Positions 1-9,661 of a stretch of 14,531 bases of DNA are shown piece after piece. Made by a program: the position numbers and the translations under genes. The notes below the pieces were generated by a model. It searched no databases, was not told the origin of the DNA, and worked only from the letters and a program-made list of their open reading frames with translations. This stretch comes from Gracilaria caudata (taxonomy: Eukaryota > Rhodophyta > Florideophyceae > Gracilariales > Gracilariaceae). The stretch is taken from contig JASCIV010000679.1 in the NCBI GenBank assembly GCA_030374735.1, forward strand, positions 1-14,531, read 5' to 3'. Positions within the stretch are counted from its first letter, which is position 1; the number at the start of each line of letters is the position of its first letter.

Positions 1-109
1 TTTCAGAAAATGTACTACGGATATGCAAATGATGTGCGTTTCAAAAATTCCACCGGACATCAATCGGACATCGACTTGACTCTCTGGGGAGTGTGAGATG
101 TACTAATGG

Positions 110-568
110 TTATTTTCTCAAACAACTTAGCACAGATGTTAGGCTCTTGACATTCATCTGCGCCTCACGGAGGACATCGAATGACTCAACTGCACCGGCG
201 ATAGATATCGGCCCGGTGTGGTCGGCGAAGAGAAAGAACTTGAACCCCTCCCAATCACTCGGTACACGAAGCGGGGTGAGATTCAACATCACGGACACCA
301 GTACCCTTGCGTTATTCTGGGCTTTTAACGCTTCTTCGGCGTATCGGATAAGACCACCGGCTGTTGTCGGGGTCGTGGTTCCACTGCCTGGCAATTTTGA
401 AAGATCAAGGATTCGGAATTTGCTCGGCTGCTTCTTTGCGCTCCGACCTTTGGACGGTGTTGATTCTCGGACTCTTGAGAGGTTCTTAATGGAGCATGGA
501 GAGGTTTCTTCTTTCTTTTTCAAGGTTGGCACCTTTTTCTTCTGGATTGCTGCTGGAGGTCCTGTCAT
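110..568 (-). CDS. Small basic protein with OB-fold/RPA-like stretch, possible Helitron accessory ORF
   Basis: A 152-residue frame on the minus strand. The frame stays open upstream to a stop at 629-631, but the only ATG before the conserved part is at 568, so I start there. The N-terminal 50 residues are Lys/Ser/Pro-rich with NLS-like clusters (KKK near 10-12, KKK near 17-19, SAKK near 43-46). Residues about 87-135 alternate hydrophobic strands with a FxLFADHTGPI-type stretch (residues 111-121). This resembles the strand 2-3 region of single-stranded-DNA-binding OB folds such as RPA70. Some Helitrons in plants and other eukaryotes carry RPA-like genes, and this frame lies next to a Helitron Rep relic and is divergent from it, so an ssDNA-binding accessory role is plausible. 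The domain call rests on pattern alone. The frame ends early for an RPA70-like protein, so it may be truncated. A + strand frame over the same DNA lacks recognisable features. Confidence 0.45.
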   Translation of the reverse strand: MTGPPAAIQKKKVPTLKKKEETSPCSIKNLSRVRESTPSKGRSAKKQPSKFRILDLSKLPGSGTTTPTTAGGLIRYAEEALKAQNNARVLVSVMLNLTPLRVPSDWEGFKFFLFADHTGPISIAGAVESFDVLREAQMNVKSLTSVLSCLRK

Positions 569-637
569 GTTGGGTGTTTGTCGTTTTCGTTTGGCATTAC
601 GAGAACACACCGAGGTTCTCAGGGCTGATCACGCACC

Positions 638-645
638 CTTTTATA
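638..645 (-). promoter_or_regulatory. TATA box (TATAAAAG) for the OB-fold-like gene
   Basis: On the minus strand the sequence reads TATAAAAGG (645 to 637). It lies about 70 bases upstream of the ATG at 568, which would put transcription initiation near 608-615 and give a leader of about 45 bases. The same nine-base word precedes the secreted-protein gene at 9661, which supports a real promoter element. Confidence 0.5.
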
Positions 646-1067
646 TTCTAGTCAGGCATTTTGCATACAGCACCGAGAAAGTCTCATCCGCATCGGCTCC
701 TTCTCTCACTGTCAGGCCCCAACAATCGAATACTGGACAGCATGTTTTCCTGATTCCACCTCTTCTGAATTGAGCGTGATTGGAACTGGGTTATGATCCT
801 GTATTAGTCAACAGCCTCTCTTAACGACTCCGCTCCGATTTGGCCATACTGACTTGTTTCTAATTAAAAAGGAGAGCTTCTATTTCCAGTACGTGGCACA
901 CATTCTCTTCAACGAAAAATTTGGGATGAAGCCACATATGCTCTCGTGGGCATATGTTGCGCTGCACGAAGTATATTCTATATTGCGTTGCATTTCGTTG
1001 TATTCGTGCAAGGAACCATTTCGCTCATCGCCGAGAGAAGATACGCTGAACGAACGAAAAAGTAGCC
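646..1067. other. Divergent intergenic region between OB-fold ORF and Helitron Rep
   Basis: About 420 bases without a credible gene. The frame of the Rep relic is open from 854, but it has no ATG before the Rep-like section that I would trust, and its first 70 codons show no family similarity. The region presumably holds the promoter for the + strand Rep as well as that for the minus strand ORF. I see no clear + strand TATA box; AT-rich words occur near 968-984. Confidence 0.4.
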
Positions 1068-4000
1068 ATGAGCTCTGCTCCACCTCGCCGAGGAAGAAGT
1101 CATACTCAAAACAGTATTACGAAAGGAATAAACTGGCAGCAAATAAATTAGATGAATACCTTGGAGCGAGTTGTCAAGTGGACAACGAGAGAAGTTGTTT
1201 ATCGTGGGAGGAGGTTGAATTTGTTTGTGCGAATGGATCTTTTGACCCGATTGATGATGTTAAGAAAGCCAAGATACACAATCTTGTCGTACAGCGTACG
1301 AGCATTCCCTTTACCTTACGAAATGTTTGTTCCGTATGCGACTGCTCTTGCAGGGCAAAAAAATGGTAGAAAAGTGAAACCAAGGGCATCGTAAGCAAAG
1401 AAATGGTGCGAAAAGCTGCGTGGAAGTCGCAGAGTGCCGCCAAACTTCGCGAGTTTTATGACTTTTCTTTTGCCATTCAAACTCTGAAGGGAGCTTTACT
1501 GTCTCGGTTCGGTTTGGAAGTCGACAGTGAAGGACAATTTACTGGATTCAGGTTCATTTGTTATCGTTGTCAGAAAAGTCTAAAGGGAAATGCGGAGCTT
1601 CCAAAGTTTTCCATAGCCAATGGCTTCGACTTTGGCCTACTACCTTCTCAGTTCGATGACGCAAATAACATAGAACATCGGCTTACCATTCTAATGAGGA
1701 TAGCATCACAAATAACAATGCTACGAGGTGGACAGCACAAGTCGCTGCAGGGGCATGTTTCTGTGATTCGAATGAACCATTCCGCTATTGCGATCTCTCT
1801 GCATCGTTCCCTACATGAAGAAGAGGACAGCTTTCTGGTTGTGATGACTGCAAATCTCACACCGATACAAAAACTACTGGCTGCAAAAAAACGTACGGCA
1901 TGTTGGAAAGTTGTTAGGGACCTTTTGCACTTTTGTATGGAGAACAATGAAATTTATCGCAATGCAAACTTGATCATCGATCAGGAAGCTTTGCGTCAGT
2001 TACATGGTTCCGAGCATGATTCTTGCATCCCAATGTATCGTGTTTCAGATGAGAAACTTGAGCTCTTCCAACCTGAAACTGATACGAACAATGAGAATAC
2101 AGGAACGGAGAACGTTGATTCTGATCGTGATGTGGTCGGTAGAGATTTTGAGAAGGATGACACCGAAACATGTGGTATAAATATCACGGCTGACCCCGAT
2201 ACAACAACTGAATCTCTTCAAGCAGCACGAAAACTTCTAGTTGTCAGAAACAGAGTTGAGTGTGTTTCAGACTACTGTCGTGAGCTATTTGGTTTAAGCT
2301 TCCCGCACCTCTTTCCTTACGGAAGGGGTCGCCCTGGAACAGAGCGACAGATACCTTTGTCTGTGGAAGAGTACTGTCGCCATTATCTTGACCTCTCCAG
2401 CCGACTTTTTGCTCAAGATAGCTGCTTTGTTATGGTTACCTTTGATGTTTGTGGCAGAAAGCAAGTATCATTATCTACCGCACTTCGATCGAAATATAAA
2501 CCAGGAGAGTTTGAGAAATTGGGACAGGTTCGTCAAGAGGAATTAGTGGCCGCACTGGGATTGATGACGAAACCGAGACCTGGCTGTATATCTGGGTACG
2601 TGGAAAGAACGGATTCGGATTGTAGAGGAAAAATTAACGCAATGAAACTTCTCAACCATGTTAGAGTATCACGATATTCAATGTGGGGATCACCTGAAGA
2701 ACGAATGACATATAGGCGTCGTGCGTTTTCCATGGATGCTTTCATGAAAAGTGGCGCAGTGTTTGTCACAATAACTCCAAGTGAAGTACGAACTCAACAT
2801 TTTTCAATGATCGCCGGAAACGTTACAGCGACTTCCATCAATGGCTTGCTGACTGGAAACCTCCCATCACGAGCGCAACGCATATCAGTAGCGAGAAAGG
2901 ACCCTGCAGCCTGCGCCGAGTACTTCGAGTACATATGTGACTTTTTCGTTGAATGCATAATTGGCTTCAACCAGTTTTAGGGTCTGCCATATCGTGGAGG
3001 TCTTCTCTTTGGAATCGCAATGGCTTTTGTTGGGGTTGTAGAAGCACAGGGCCTTGGAACCCTTCATATGCACTCAATAAGTTTTATTGCTGGACTTCCT
3101 AGAACTCATGATGACTTTTTCTCCACGGTGAAAACTTGGTGAATGGTCCGGCCTTCAAGGAACGACTGGTCAAACTTGTTGACAGTGTGATATGTGCCTC
3201 AATTCCACTTGAACCGGGGGGAACCTATGTACTCCCTTGCCCGGCCTGTGGGGAAAGCAACGCTTTAGAGGCAGTCTCAGATGTGTCCAGAAAGGCCTTC
3301 GCTCTACACCCTTTGCATGCGAAACCGTGCGCCACTTCATCTTGTGTCTATTGTGCGAAGACATATGGAGGATGTGAAGTACTTAGGTTCGAGACACAGA
3401 AGCTTCACAACATCCTTGGTCCAGGTTCTGGTGAAGACATAAGAATCCCTTCGGAGAAAATTCTATCGAAACGGACAAAGTGACTGAGGATCATTTTTTG
3501 TTGCCAAACAGGCACGTGTGGCCTCCCATAACGGAACCTCGACACGGAATAGCACGTAAGCTGCATGCTCTATGCCTTGCCAGAATCGTTCTTCTCACTC
3601 AGCGACACAATTCCAAACATGTGCCTTCTTGTTTCAAATCAAATCGTGTGACGGGCTCCACAGCTTGTCGCTATATGTTTCCCCGTCCAATAATCGAACA
3701 AACACACATCACTGACGACCATTTTCTTATGCTAAGGCGCCCGCTACATAATGAGTACATCAACAATTATAAAGATGTTATATCCATGTCAGTGGCTACT
3801 AACCACGACATTCGATTTCTAGTGGGCGGCACTACGAAGGTTCTCTACTATTGTCTCAAGTATGCAACGAAGGTTGAGCATAACTATGCCGATGTTCTAA
3901 AATTAATCATGGAGTCGTACAATCGCCGGAAATGCATTGAAAATAATCGAGAAGGCGAATGGAATCCTATTGACAGTATACTTCGCGGACGGTCTCGTGT

Positions 4001-4995
4001 CAATTCGATGACAGTTTCCCTTTCACGCAAACAAGAGATTCCTGACAGGATAGGCGCCTTGTATCTCCGCGGCAAAAGCGCACAGTACAGTTCACACAAT
4101 TTTGCTCCATTTCTACTGGCTCAAACAATCTCGATTGTTCTCAACGAAGTTCATGACATGAATCTTGTGCGTTGCCAAAATGGAAGTTTTGCATGCGCTT
4201 CACAGTACCATGATTACATTCTACGCCCAAAGTTGCTATCCCATCTTTCTATGACTGAATTTGTTTCTCAGTTTCAAAGATTGAGAAGTCCGCCGAGGGT
4301 TAGTCTTGGAGAAGAGCAGCAGTTTCTCGATGGTCATCCTCTTCGCGGTTCGTATCACTTGAGACGCAGATCCTCCTTTGTTATTCCACAGATAGTTGGT
4401 CCGAGGCTTCCTGATGTTAAAAGTTGCAACGTTGATACGGAGCTGCAAGAGAAGTACGGTTTGATTGCTTTGATACTGTTCTACCCGTTTCGCTCGGAAA
4501 CGCAATTAAGGTGTGGAGATGATACCTACTGGAACTCGTTCTGGCTTCGTAAAGAAAATGGACAAATATTCCCAGCTTCTTGTAGAATAGTTGAGAACAT
4601 TCAAGAGTATTATAACTCTAAACGGAACACGGTCGCCGAGCAGGACGCGCAGCGTGATCTTTTGCAGTTCTGTGACATGAATGACGAGAAAAACGATGAT
4701 GACTCCCAGCATTCATTACAGTGCGAAGTTCATGGTGCGTACGATGTAGATTGTACTAGGAAAGAACAACCTGAAGTTCGGAGTGTTCTTGTAGCTTTGG
4801 ATGGAGTTCACTCCAAACGTGATGCTTTCACACGTGAGACATTGTGCTCTGAAGCTACCGATTTAGCCGTCGAACCGCTTCCCAAGAATGAACCGACGAA
4901 AAGCGAAATGAAAACATTGTGGTCAGCACATATGTTACGAGAAAATTCTGGTGATTCCGCAAAAAAACTATCTACTCTGAAAGAAGATGTGACTG
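1068..4995 (+). pseudogene. Helitron Rep (HUH endonuclease) half, broken by stops and frameshifts
   Basis: The likely original start is the ATG at 1068, with an Arg-rich opening. An early one-base shift near 1090-1100 is needed to enter the frame that carries the KQYYERNK-like helix. Lesions visible: TAG at 1367, TAG at 2978 (just before the HUH domain continues in frame), a shift near 3135-3142, a shift near 3480, and TGA at 5001. Residues about 90-180 of the 1403-2980 block resemble DUF6570 (arginine, then GGQ and GH patterns). The block ending at 2977 and its continuation to about 3139 is Helitron_like_N. Catalytic elements survive: His-Met-His within GTLHMHSISF at 3065-3073, and Y-x2-K-Y-x2-K at 3849-3872. 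After about 4500 the sequence is a spacer between Rep and helicase that carries little recognisable similarity. Confidence 0.85.
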
Positions 4996-5003
4996 GATTG
5001 TGA

Positions 5004-6759
5004 GCGAAGAGAAGGGTTCTTTCAGATCCTGTTTCGGATACGACAGAATCCCATGCTAGAAAAATTCAATGCAATCACACTCTCGAAACGACAGTGCGCC
5101 TTCTGAGTGAGGAAATCGTGCAATAAGTAGAAGCGATGGAACAGTGGAATTATCTGGAGACGATTATCAGACGGGACCTCAAGGTTGTCAACATTTCCTC
5201 TCTATCCAAAAGATCTGTCATGATTTCACTTTCAACCAAAAGCAGTCTCGGGCTCTCAAGCGAATTGCTTCTTCGTTTTCGTGATTTCTTTGGGAATTCA
5301 AGTAGATTGAAAAGCTCATCATGTAGAGAGCTTGTGATGTATCTTAGCGGGGGAGGGACTGGGAAGTCAAGGGTAATTGCTGCTACTCAGGAGTTTGCTT
5401 CGAAGTGGAATGCGGGGCACCTTGTACAAACTTGTGCTCCAACCGGAATTGCAGCCTCATTGGTTCATGGGAAGACAGTCCACTCCCTCCTTGGAATCTG
5501 CCCAGGTCGTGCATATAACTTGCGAAAGAGACCCTCAGCCAAAATAAGAGAGGAAAACAAAGACACCTAATTGTTGATTTTGGACGAAGTTTCGATGTTG
5601 GATAGAAAAGCTCTTGGTGGTGTGGACCTTTTCTGGAGACCAATCAAGGAAAAGGAAACGCCATTTGGCGGTATTATGATGTTATTCTGTGGGGACCTTT
5701 TCCAGATACCCCCCAGTTGCAAATGACTCTGTATATGTTAATCCTTCACTTTCCAAACGTTCACATCTATTAGACAAAATCGGTTTCGAAAGGTGGCAGA
5801 ACATGAACTACGTCGTCATTCTAACCGAGAGTATGCGACAGAGAGAGGATCCGGTATATGCGGAGTGTCTTCGCAGGATACAGTGCGGTAAAGGCACTGA
5901 GATGGATCGTGCGATGCTCAACTCTCGTGTTCGCTCTCAATCAGAACGAGCAAAGCTTCTAGAGGCCAAAGTAGGGAAAGATATTCCTTTCGTTGTGCGG
6001 AGTAATGTGCTTCGAATGGCGCTCAACTGGTTTCAGCTCGAGAAACTAAGTCAAAGCTTTGGTATCAAACCAATTGTTAGTGTGGCGCACGTTACTGCCA
6101 ATAATAGAATGGTAATCTCTGAAGATCTTCTCAAATCAATGTTCACTCTACATGATATGCAGACCGGTGGACTACAAATACTACTACCATTGTTTCCAGA
6201 CATACCAGTACGTGTTTCACAAAATTCAGCAGTGGGAATTGGAATTGCTAATGGAACTACCTTGGAATTAAGTGGAGTACAATTTCCATCTGATATAACA
6301 TTTCATGACGCTCAATGTAGACTGCGTCATTGGTTCTAATATTCCTGTGGTTGCATTCAAGAGATCTACGGAGATTATGACGCCACTACCCAGACCATTT
6401 TCAAACATACCTGCAAGATACAAGGACGTCTTCCCTGTATTTCTTTATCGCCAAGATGGTGTTTACTCAGGAACAAAAGGAATTTCACCACTTCCTTTGT
6501 TCCTGCGTATTCGTCAACAACCTATCAGATGCAAGGCAAAACAGTTGCCAAACTCATTGCATATCCATTCATTCGAGGTTGCAGAAGTCTGCCATCTAGA
6601 GCTTCGCTGTACGTGGTTTTGTCAAGAGTTCGAGCAATAAAAGATTTGTTTCTCACTAAACCAATTTTGAGGTCAAGTTTTGAGTACTTGAAACCCTCAA
6701 GCACACTTCTTACCGAGCACAAAAGGCTTATTGAAATTGAAAAACAAAATTGTAATTAA
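5004..6759 (+). pseudogene. Helitron Pif1-type helicase half, broken
   Basis: The same frame as the Rep part runs on from 5004, with TAA at 5124 and TAA at 5568. Helicase motifs in order: Walker A SGGGTGKS at 5346-5369; the Ia-type APTGIAA block near 5440-5460; Walker B DEVSM with D at 5583 and E at 5586; the GDLFQIPP block just before 5715; LTESMRQ at 5821-5841; a NGTTLELSGVQFP block near 6255-6290; QGKT at 6532-6543; and SLYVVLSRVR at 6604-6633. A run of six C at 5709-5714 coincides exactly with a frame change, consistent with one extra C. Two further changes of frame are needed at about 6310-6339 and 6470-6500. The frame ends with TAA at 6757. Such helicases unwind DNA during rolling-circle transposition; this copy cannot make a full product. 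Confidence 0.87.
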
Positions 6760-7190
6760 AAAATTAATTTGTTTAGTTAATAATTTAATATATTTCTCAT
6801 GCAACCTCTTTATTTTGTGGCACATTTGTAAAAGAGTTATTTAACATTTGGACAAAAATATACATATTTTATTTTTTGAAAACTTGGTTTTATTATATGT
6901 GATGAGATTTCGAATTTTCTGTTTTTTTAAATATTTGGACTATATAAATTTGGTTTTACAAATTAAGTTCGGCTCTGTTTAATAAGTTAAATATTTATTT
7001 CGGTTATTATTTGTAGTGAAAACAAAATTTGCAGAATAGTTAATTATTTTAACGTTTTAGGATCTGGTTTCTTCTATGAATAATATATTTATGTTTCTTG
7101 GCCTTGGAGATTGACTCTAAATTTTCTTCACGTGGGATTATAATTTTTGTACTGTATCAATTTTTGACTGCCGTTACTATTTGGTATTTC
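6760..7190. other. AT-rich gene-free stretch after the Helitron
   Basis: About 430 bases, visibly richer in A and T than anything else in the window, with T- and A-runs and no frame of interest. It could be the non-coding 3' part of the Helitron, or the junction with host DNA. I looked for a terminal hairpin followed by CTRR-T. CTGG-T near 7065 and CTAA-T near 7190 are the only candidates, and neither has a convincing GC-rich hairpin a short distance upstream. Confidence 0.5.
6941..6948 (+). promoter_or_regulatory. Possible TATA box (TATATAAA)
   Basis: A TATATAAA word on the + strand, about 420 bases upstream of the first in-frame ATG of the nucleotidase. It lies in a very AT-rich stretch where such words occur by chance, and the implied leader would be long. 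It is a weak candidate only. Confidence 0.2.
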
Positions 7191-7258
7191 TAATTAAATC
7201 GTCTAGATCCCGACGAAGTCATTCGAATCTTGAGTGGCTCAAAACGGAATCCCACGTG
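7129..7258. repeat. 11-base inverted repeat with CACGTG cores
   Basis: CACGTGGGATT at 7129-7139 and its exact reverse complement AATCCCACGTG at 7248-7258, separated by 108 bases. Each arm contains the palindromic G-box/E-box CACGTG, a bHLH/bZIP-type binding core in many eukaryotes. The pair lies 100-230 bases upstream of the first in-frame ATG (7361) of the nucleotidase, so it may be a pair of promoter sites. A chance pair at this spacing somewhere in the window cannot be excluded. Confidence 0.4.
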
Positions 7259-7360
7259 GCAGTTCTGTGTGGACGTAAAACGTATGCTAGTGGAATACAG
7301 AATGGAAAGCAGAATACCACTGGCTGCATCCGTGCCTTTCGTTGGACCTGCAGGACAAGG

Positions 7361-8092
7361 ATGAGTACGAAAGGTACGGCATTCGTGACCACATTTCCTT
7401 TTCGTCCTCGGCGCCAGAACAGACTACCCTCGCATCAAGCTCCACTGCTTAATCCACGGAACCTGCGTAAGCGCCGGTCAGAACTTTTGAAACATAGAAA
7501 GCGAAAGAAGATGGCGGAAATGAGGAACGTTGTTCTCGTGGACATGGACAACACGTTGGTGAATTGGGATAAAGAGTTTGCCAAGCGATGGGCAGCTCTG
7601 AGACCAAATGACTCCCCGGATATAATCAGGCACCGAAAGCACTTTGAACTGGAACAGAATTTTGACCAAGACCTCATGCCAGTTGCAATTGGTATAATGT
7701 CTACGCCTGGATTCTTCGCAGCATTAGAACCGCAGCCCGGTGCTATAGGAGCAATTCGTGAAATGTCTGACGCCGGTCTGCATGTGATGTTGTGCACAGC
7801 ACCGCATCCATTGCAGTACGAGACATGTGTCGCAGAAAAGTACGGATGGGTTAGGAAATGGTTGGGCGAGGATTTCTTGTCGAGAATTGTGATAACGCGC
7901 GACAAAACGATTGTAAAGGGACGGGTGTTGATAGATGATAAACCGGCTGTAAAAGGAAAATGTGACAAACCAGAATGGGAACATATTGTCTTTGAACAAC
8001 CTTACAACTTGGAGGTTGAAGATAGACCGAGAATGAAGAACTGGGCCGAGTGGAAAGTAGTGCTGAGCAACCACTTCGAAATGGAACACTAA
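7361..8092 (+). CDS. 5'(3')-deoxyribonucleotidase, NT5C family (HAD superfamily)
   Basis: The enzyme would dephosphorylate (deoxy)nucleoside monophosphates and so help balance nucleotide pools. From the second ATG (7511) the 193-residue core matches NT5C throughout. HAD motif I is DMDNT, with nucleophile D11 and acid/base D13. It is followed by an ALEPQPGA turn, motif II CTAP with T96, motif III K132 in TRDKT, and motif IV LIDDKP with D142 and D143. The W-E-H near 156-158 and C-terminal NWAEW are also family-typical. The first in-frame ATG (7361, A at -3) adds 50 residues with many Arg and Lys and a single Glu, which could be an organelle presequence. The ATG at 7511 has a better context (A at -3, G at +4) and sits exactly at the family's usual start. 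The function is well supported; which start is used is open. No intron is needed. The gene follows the AT-rich stretch and converges on the secreted-protein gene. Confidence 0.9.
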   Translation: MSTKGTAFVTTFPFRPRRQNRLPSHQAPLLNPRNLRKRRSELLKHRKRKKMAEMRNVVLVDMDNTLVNWDKEFAKRWAALRPNDSPDIIRHRKHFELEQNFDQDLMPVAIGIMSTPGFFAALEPQPGAIGAIREMSDAGLHVMLCTAPHPLQYETCVAEKYGWVRKWLGEDFLSRIVITRDKTIVKGRVLIDDKPAVKGKCDKPEWEHIVFEQPYNLEVEDRPRMKNWAEWKVVLSNHFEMEH

Positions 8093-8692
8093 GCGTCCTA
8101 GCGCCACCGCGTTTGTAATGTTCTTCTCTTTGTGCGTCAGTGAAGCCAGGGGGAAAGAGTTTGCGTAAATGGCTTCATGTTTTGGGTACTGCATGTGAAA
8201 CACGTTTTAAACAGGGGACGAAGAAAGGGGATCTGGAAAAGCTTTTGTGTCTTCGTGTTGAGCTCCGCGACTGGAACGAATGCGTCTGTTAAGCTTGGCG
8301 TGTAATACACAAGAGAGACTCTCTCCCCTTTGTTAGAATGGAGTTCTTCATGCCGGTTTTGTTTAGTTAGACAAAGTAGAATATGATTTATGACGGAGAC
8401 TCTTGAGAGCGTCCTATGGGGGTTTTGTCAGTATTCCTATGACCGAGGAGATCAGAAGTTGGCAATTGCTGTTGGAACTTTGATAAGCAGGTAGTAGAAA
8501 CCAGAAGGATTGAGGGGGGCGGAAGCGGTCACTTGTGATTGTAGTAGTTTGTTTGCCGAGATTTACTGATTGTTTCAATGTCAACTACATTTTGATGATG
8601 ACAAGGCTTGTTCGTACCGTACTACGCACTTGGCTTCTCTGCACCTCTTAGACTAACTTCCACACCAACTCGTACGATACTTCGGAAACCAT
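8093..8692. other. Convergent intergenic region
   Basis: 600 bases between the stop codons of the nucleotidase (+) and the secreted protein (-). I see no credible reading frame, tRNA-like structure or repeat in it. It must hold the 3' ends of both transcripts. Confidence 0.6.
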
Positions 8693-9661
8693 TCAGCCTT
8701 CGTACGGTACCAGTGTCTCCATATCATCCGCAGTGACAGTTTTGCAGAAGTTGGGAGTTTCCATGATCATTTTGGTTCCACCAATGCGTCTGACGCAGAC
8801 TTGCTCGCTCGAAGCAACACATTCGAAACTCGGCTGGCAAGGGCGCGTCTTGCATCTTCCGGAGACTGCATTAGGGACTTCCATCTCATAGCACTCGCCC
8901 CCTCTCCTTTCAGTGAGTTTGCAAGCGCAGAAACCACTAGACCCACCATCATCGCTGTTGCCGCTCAACTTCTCCGAATCATCCACCTTGGAGCTTTCAT
9001 TATCGCCATCATTTCCGTCATCCTTCGACGCTACGCACTTCTCCCCCCCGATCACAAACCGCACGAATACAGCACCAGTTGGTTTCTGATGATTTCCAGT
9101 GAGCCTTGATACAAAAGACGCTTCCTTGTCAAACATGTTTGTGGTAGTGCTCGTCTTGCTCGCCAAGTCCCAGTGGCAAAATGTATGTGTAATGCCTGTT
9201 TTGCTATCTTTGTACGTGACAAGAGCATTCCACGCTTGTTTCTCCCACTTTTCCCATCCGTGATAATCTTCACGGACTGTGAAACGATCAACTCCGGTGC
9301 GGTAGGTCTTCGTTCCCCATTTTATGGTCGCCATCAAACCTGCCAACTCGCCAAACCTCTTCAACTTGAATGCCACAACATCATTTTGGATAAGGAATAG
9401 TCTGATAAATCTTGGAGTAACTTCTGCCTTTCTCTTCTTTATTCCATTCACGAAAAGAACAGCTCTTCCGCTGTAAGCTGAGAATCTGATGACTGCGTGG
9501 TTTCCATGCAGAAATCTTGCAGTGGGCTGCAGGGAAGGAAGCAGACTGGATGCATTGCCAAAGGTGCTATTGTATAAAGCACTCCAAAATGCTCGACCTT
9601 GAACGGCAGTTAACATAGCCGCGATGACGGAAAAGAGAATGATGTTCATTATGGTCTTCAT
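8693..9661 (-). CDS. Secreted cysteine-rich protein of unknown family
   Basis: 322 residues. The start at 9661 has A at -3. Residues 1-22 form a clear signal peptide: Lys at 2, a hydrophobic core, and a cut likely after AVQG. Two N-glycosylation sequons follow directly (NST and NAS around residues 31-38). Residues about 45-210 look like a globular, beta-rich domain with several Trp and only one Cys. Residues about 212-243 form an acidic Asp/Ser/Gly linker. The last 80 residues hold eight of the ten Cys, beginning with a C-A-C pair and spaced like a small disulfide-bonded domain. I do not recognise either domain. The protein probably acts outside the cell or in the wall, and the layout (globular domain, flexible linker, Cys knot) suggests a binding or adhesive module. 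It has its own TATA box and a single uninterrupted exon. Confidence 0.8.
   Translation of the reverse strand: MKTIMNIILFSVIAAMLTAVQGRAFWSALYNSTFGNASSLLPSLQPTARFLHGNHAVIRFSAYSGRAVLFVNGIKKRKAEVTPRFIRLFLIQNDVVAFKLKRFGELAGLMATIKWGTKTYRTGVDRFTVREDYHGWEKWEKQAWNALVTYKDSKTGITHTFCHWDLASKTSTTTNMFDKEASFVSRLTGNHQKPTGAVFVRFVIGGEKCVASKDDGNDGDNESSKVDDSEKLSGNSDDGGSSGFCACKLTERRGGECYEMEVPNAVSGRCKTRPCQPSFECVASSEQVCVRRIGGTKMIMETPNFCKTVTADDMETLVPYEG

Larger units (their letters stand above)
1068..6759 (+). mobile_element. Decayed autonomous Helitron (Rep-helicase coding part)
   Basis: Rolling-circle transposon relic. Reading along the + strand there is a DUF6570-like/N-terminal region, a Helitron_like_N segment, an HUH motif at 3065-3073, a two-tyrosine motif at 3849-3872, and a complete set of SF1B Pif1-type helicase motifs from 5346 to 6633. 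That order is specific to Helitron RepHel proteins. The boundaries given are those of the recognisable coding part. The true ends (5' TC and 3' CTRR after a hairpin, inserted between A and T) could not be fixed, so the element may extend left past 110 and right into the AT-rich stretch after 6759. The element is not functional as it stands, because the frame is interrupted many times (see the two pseudogene entries). Confidence 0.88.

Noticed and set aside
93..773. 226-residue + strand frame opposite the OB-fold-like gene
   Set aside because: It overlaps the minus frame throughout, lacks a recognisable domain, and the minus frame has basic/NLS composition, an OB-like pattern and a TATA box.
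857..7198. Twelve-base direct repeat TTTCTAATTAAA at 857-868 and 7187-7198 flanking the Helitron relic
   Set aside because: It is AT-rich, Helitrons make no such duplication, and several 12-base matches are expected by chance in a window this long.
7361..7361. Extending the nucleotidase upstream to 7181
   Set aside because: The frame is open there but has no ATG before 7361, and the added residues show no family similarity.
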